A stretch of DNA of 7,790 bases from Nostoc sp. CHAB 5715. Its GTDB lineage: Bacteria; Cyanobacteriota; Cyanobacteriia; Cyanobacteriales; Nostocaceae. The translations under genes were made by a program, and so were the position numbers. Location: positions 1 to 7,790 of the forward strand of contig NZ_JAIVFR010000281.1 of assembly GCF_020829685.1 (NCBI RefSeq), in the 5' to 3' direction. Below, piece by piece: positions 5,928 through 7,790 of this stretch. Every line of letters starts with the position of its first letter. Within the stretch, counting starts at the first letter, position 1. Under the pieces are notes generated by a model. That model worked only from the letters and a program-made list of their open reading frames with translations, was not told the DNA's origin and made no database searches.

Positions 5928-6440
5928 GTAATAGCTTACCCCTTTATTCACAAATTGCAAGGTGTATGCTTCTTTGTAGTTAACGTTGGATTTAGAAATC
6001 TTAGTATCAACCATGCTATCAAAGAGTGATTTCCACCTTGCGTCACTCATTGCCCCAATACCTTGTGCTATGGCATTCACGGCATCTATGCCATAACCCA
6101 TGAAGAAATCTACCGCATCCCCCATCAACAATTGAGTCCCACTGGGAACCTGCGGGCCACCCATTTTGATGGTGACATCTAAACCATAGTCTTTGTAAAT
6201 ACCAATGGCGTAGGCGCAGCCCGTCGTAGACATCGCCTGGTAAAATCCGCCGTGTTCTGCTTGTGCTATCCAGTTTGTGCCAAATGTAACTTTATCCAAC
6301 CAAGAATTGCTAGTTGATGGTTGGTTGCTGTTAGTACAATCAGCAATGAAGCTACTACCAATCCAGATAGAACCGTATTGAATAAAATCACGGCGACTAA
6401 GGCGATAAATTTCTGTTGATGAGGGTGATGGCAGATTCAT
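5919..6440 (-). pseudogene. NMT1/SsuA-like ABC substrate-binding protein with internal deletion
   Basis: This would be the periplasmic solute-binding component of the same NitT/TauT importer. Residues 1-35 are an export signal: LSRRDFI (14-20) is a twin-arginine motif, then a hydrophobic stretch, then FIADC (31-35), a poor lipobox with Asp before Cys. Family sequence follows: VTFGTNWIAQAEHGGFYQA (51-69), GIYKDYGLDVTIKMGGPQV (80-98), and LLMGDAVDFFMGYGIDAVNA (104-123). At about residue 129 it jumps to what looks like the family's C-terminus, MSDARWKSLFDSMVDTKI (131-148), then YKEAYTLQFVNKG. The total of 173 residues against about 330-345 means that roughly 170 codons are missing, in frame; the junction lies near 6050-6062. 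Residues 70-78 come from an inserted dispersed repeat. Most of both lobes is lost, so ligand binding is not expected. It starts 21 bases after the TPR gene stop, probably as one transcript. Confidence 0.85.
6208..6234. repeat. 27-bp small dispersed repeat inserted in frame in the substrate-binding-protein gene
   Basis: On the coding strand it begins GATGTCTACGACGGGCTGCG and ends CCTACGC. I recall this wording, with small variants, as a very abundant Nostoc repeat of the class of tiny mobile repeats described in cyanobacteria. It adds nine residues (about MSTTGCAYA), interrupting the expected FYQA...GIYKDYG run of the protein. Two copies of CTACG lie inside it. Its length, a multiple of three, keeps the frame open. 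Confidence 0.7.
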
Positions 6441-6461
6441 AAAACAGGATGATGTTCTCTT

Positions 6462-6944
6462 TTATTTGCCGTTGTAGCTGAATCTAAATGTACATTCTAG
6501 AATCAACTTTTGATTCACTAGCGAATAAGGCTGAATTTCTAAAGCACCTTTAAAAGCTTTGATGGCTTCACCATACTCTCCTAGTGCTGCATAACACAAA
6601 CCCATACCGTGAAGTGCTCCAAAATGTATTGGATTTATCTGCACAACCTTATGACAATCTGCCAGAGATTTTTGATAATCTCCAATACTGTAATACAGAA
6701 AAGCTCGGCGATTCCAAGCTTCGGCAAAATCTGGCTGGTCTTTGATTAGTGCTGTCAGCGCTGTTTCGGCTTCAGTAATTTCACCTGCATCCAGTAACTT
6801 TTGACTGCGATCAATTATTTCCAGCCCATAAATTCCCTTTTGCTGAAACCAAATTCGCCAGATTTTTCTGGTTGCTTTTTCGCGGACTGTGGCATCCGGG
6901 TTTTTTAACTCTTCAAGTAAGGAATTGATAGATAAAGAATCCAT
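6462..6944 (-). CDS. TPR-repeat protein, 160 aa, first gene of the transporter operon
   Basis: A small cytosolic helical-repeat protein with no signal peptide or membrane segment. Residues 1-35 (LLEELKNPDATVREKATRKI) look like one HEAT-type helical pair. Then come about three tetratricopeptide repeats: ~41-74, ~75-108 (AWNRRAFLYYSIGDYQKSLADC, the clearest), and ~109-142 (ALHGMGLCYAALGEYGEAIKAF), each with the W/L-G-Y-A-P spacing of TPRs. TPRs bind other proteins; the partner is unknown. It ends 21 bases before the substrate-binding-protein start, so the two were probably co-transcribed and the function may be tied to uptake. Unlike its neighbours it shows no visible truncation and may still be expressed, perhaps now without a job. 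ATG 6944 is supported by a candidate promoter just upstream. Confidence 0.8.
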   Translation of the reverse strand: MDSLSINSLLEELKNPDATVREKATRKIWRIWFQQKGIYGLEIIDRSQKLLDAGEITEAETALTALIKDQPDFAEAWNRRAFLYYSIGDYQKSLADCHKVVQINPIHFGALHGMGLCYAALGEYGEAIKAFKGALEIQPYSLVNQKLILECTFRFSYNGK

Positions 6945-6960
6945 GAATTTGAGATCAGTG

Positions 6961-6989
6961 AATATACCTTTGTATTAACTTTCTCACAA
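6961..6989 (-). promoter_or_regulatory. Candidate sigma-70-type promoter for the TPR gene
   Basis: On the minus strand, TTGTGA (6989-6984, 4 of 6 to consensus) and TATATT (6966-6961, 5 of 6) are separated by exactly 17 bases. The -10 box ends 16 bases before the ATG at 6944, so the 5' UTR would be only about 9-10 bases. In AT-rich DNA such matches also arise by chance. Confidence 0.35.
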
Positions 6990-7245
6990 AATATATCTAC
7001 TAAATGATTTTTAAAGCCATCTTTAAAATTACGGTATTTTATTGCTAATTATGAATTTTCTGTGTGATTTATTGTATTCAGTATACGACTAATACCACAC
7101 TCGACATTTAAAGTTATAAAAATAAAACTAACTAGAGGTAGTTGACAAATTCCTAGTACAACACGGCGGAAATAAACATATCATTTAAAATGGCGCAAAA
7201 GCTTGGAATACAATTCTTTTGAATGCGTGACTTTTGACTTTTGCC
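6990..7245. other. AT-rich spacer, no gene seen
   Basis: No translation here is family-like in any frame. The stretch 7221-7245 (TGCGTGACTTTTGACTTTTG) resembles low-complexity intergenic filler common in Nostoc. The minus-strand frame at 7396-7181 is antisense to the cyclohydrolase relic and has no recognisable product. Confidence 0.6.
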
Positions 7246-7401
7246 TTAGTTGAACCAATTTGGTATTTACCAGGAATTGCCAAGCGTTTTGGCATTGCAG
7301 AATCACAGTTGCGTCGCGCTTTAGGAGAAGTGACGAAATTCTTAGTTTACAATGCCCGGAAGCGTCAAGAAGGAGGCGATCGCTTATTTGGTACAAAATA
7401 A
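7246..7401 (+). pseudogene. GTP cyclohydrolase II-like (URC1/RibA-type) relic with internal deletion
   Basis: An open stretch of 51 codons has no ATG start and a TAA at 7399-7401. Its first half, LVEPIWYLPGIAKRFGIAES followed by QLRR, matches my memory of the N-terminal domain of long GTP-cyclohydrolase-II-like proteins (YLPG-A-RFG-xES-xLRR). Its second half, ALGEVTKFLVYNARKRQEGG, resembles a separate, more C-terminal segment of the same family. They appear to have been joined in frame near 7314-7326 by loss of the middle. The full protein has roughly 400 residues or more, so this is clearly dead. The family either opens GTP in riboflavin synthesis or, in URC1 relatives, acts in uracil catabolism. 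It lies upstream of, and divergent from, the TPR/transporter operon. The family call is from memory of conserved words; moderately sure. Confidence 0.55.
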
Positions 7402-7470
7402 ATTACTAACTTCACCCTAGAAATCAGCATCGTTTGATTAACCAAGGTTTTACCCCACCCTAACCCTCAC

Positions 7471-7511
7471 GCCACTTGCTCCACTTGGGGAAACCCCAAG
7501 ACCGCAGTGGC
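7471..7511. repeat. Nested hairpin repeat (GCCACT...AGTGGC around CTTGGGG-AAA-CCCCAAG)
   Basis: The outer arms GCCACT (7471-7476) and AGTGGC (7506-7511) and the inner arms CTTGGGG (7484-7490) and CCCCAAG (7494-7500, loop AAA) give a two-stage stem. The GCCACTTG...GCAGTGGCTCCCC wording is, from memory, a dispersed repeat in Nostocales. Confidence 0.75.
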
Positions 7512-7565
7512 TCCCCGATATATTAGGGAGGGAACTAGTAGTTCGCTTTCGTGACTTGGCGGGGT

Positions 7566-7611
7566 AAAGGGTAAGGGGGAAGGGGGAAAGGTTTTAAATC
7601 CCTTACCCTTT
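7566..7611. repeat. 12-bp inverted repeat in a purine/pyrimidine tract
   Basis: AAAGGGTAAGGG (7566-7577) and CCCTTACCCTTT (7600-7611) are perfect complements around a 22-base loop. The arms lie in longer G/A-rich and C/T-rich tracts (7561-7590 and 7600-7630), so alternative pairings are possible. No T-run follows, so it does not look like an intrinsic terminator. Confidence 0.75.
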
Positions 7612-7662
7612 CCCCTTTCCCCTTTCCCCAGCCCTCACAAGCGCATTTTTGGGTTGGCAGAC

Positions 7663-7678
7663 TACTAGTGGTCTGTCC
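7663..7678. repeat. Imperfect 16-bp palindrome beside the transposase end
   Basis: The sequence AGACTACTAGTGGTCT, just past the transposase stop, differs from its own reverse complement only at one base pair (a T-G pair). With the following GTCCCA it may be part of the insertion element's terminal inverted repeat, but the other end is outside the window. Confidence 0.4.
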
Positions 7679-7680
7679 CA

Positions 7681-7790
7681 TTAATTTTGCTGGGTTGGAT
7701 AAATCTTTGAAAGCTTAACTCTTGCATCTTCTGTACGAAATCGCCAATCTACACAAACCTGATTAATATTGCGATCGCACTCCCAAATTG
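7681..7790 (-). CDS. Transposase C-terminal end (IS630-like), 5' part beyond the window
   Basis: The last 35 codons are visible. They read IWECDRNINQVCVDWRFR, then TEDARVKLSKIYPTQQN and a TAA (7683-7681). The W-x-F-x-T-x-D-A-R-x-K-L-x-x-x-Y-P ending is what I recall for IS630-family DDE transposases, which cut and paste DNA at TA sites. The catalytic residues lie in the missing part, so intactness cannot be judged. A HIP1 site (7771-7778) is inside the gene. The same superfamily could supply transposition functions to the MITE-like element at 3641-3790, but their ends cannot be compared here. Confidence 0.6.
   Translation of the reverse strand, partial: IWECDRNINQVCVDWRFRTEDARVKLSKIYPTQQN

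Noticed and set aside
7181..7396. 71-aa minus-strand frame
   Set aside because: It is antisense to the cyclohydrolase-like relic, whose plus-strand translation is far more protein-like.
7566..7611. Rho-independent terminator
   Set aside because: The loop is 22 bases and no T-run follows on either strand.
1..7790. tRNA or rRNA genes
   Set aside because: No cloverleaf with a TTC-type T-loop and no recognisable rRNA stretch was seen on either strand by eye.

Overview
The window looks like chromosomal DNA from a filamentous cyanobacterium of the Nostoc/Anabaena type (Nostocales). Seven copies of the HIP1 octamer GCGATCGC lie in 7.8 kb (618, 760, 1854, 2496, 5911, 7376, 7771). The DNA is AT-rich, the spacers carry purine-rich G-tracts, and several dispersed palindromic repeats are of kinds I associate with Nostoc genomes. 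All family names below come from reading the translations and from memory of the families; no alignment was run.

Layout. (1) 1-439, minus: a phosphoribosyltransferase that runs off the left edge. It diverges from (2) 516-1967, plus: an intact 12-helix sugar/cation-symporter-type MFS protein. (3) 1968-2608: a spacer with a G-quadruplex-type G-tract and an array of thirteen 21-bp repeats that could encode a small heptad-repeat protein. (4) 2609-3441, minus: remnants of an ABC-transport/oxidase operon, namely an N-terminal FAD-oxidase stub, the last ~58 codons of an ABC permease, and the first ~90 codons of its ATPase, the last two fused by a deletion. (5) 3641-3790: a MITE-like element with terminal inverted repeats. 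(6) 3824-5881, plus: an apparently intact fused restriction-modification gene, with a D12-class adenine methyltransferase followed by a SacI-like endonuclease domain. (7) 5919-6944, minus: a substrate-binding protein that has lost its middle and gained a small dispersed repeat, preceded by an intact-looking TPR protein. (8) 7246-7401, plus: a collapsed GTP-cyclohydrolase-II-like relic. (9) 7402-7680: nested hairpin repeats. (10) 7681-7790, minus: the C-terminus of an IS630-like transposase.

How it fits together. The minus-strand order TPR, substrate-binding protein, (restriction-modification gene), ATPase, permease, FAD oxidase reads as one NitT/TauT-type uptake operon with an associated oxidase. 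Together with the GTP-cyclohydrolase-II relic it resembles a reductive pyrimidine-catabolism (URC-like) neighbourhood, but that pathway assignment is inference. Every one of these metabolic genes except the TPR gene has lost a large block, while the restriction-modification gene in their midst is full length and has no HIP1 site. The main story is therefore an eroded transport/catabolic cluster that carries an intact, probably acquired, single-chain restriction-modification gene.
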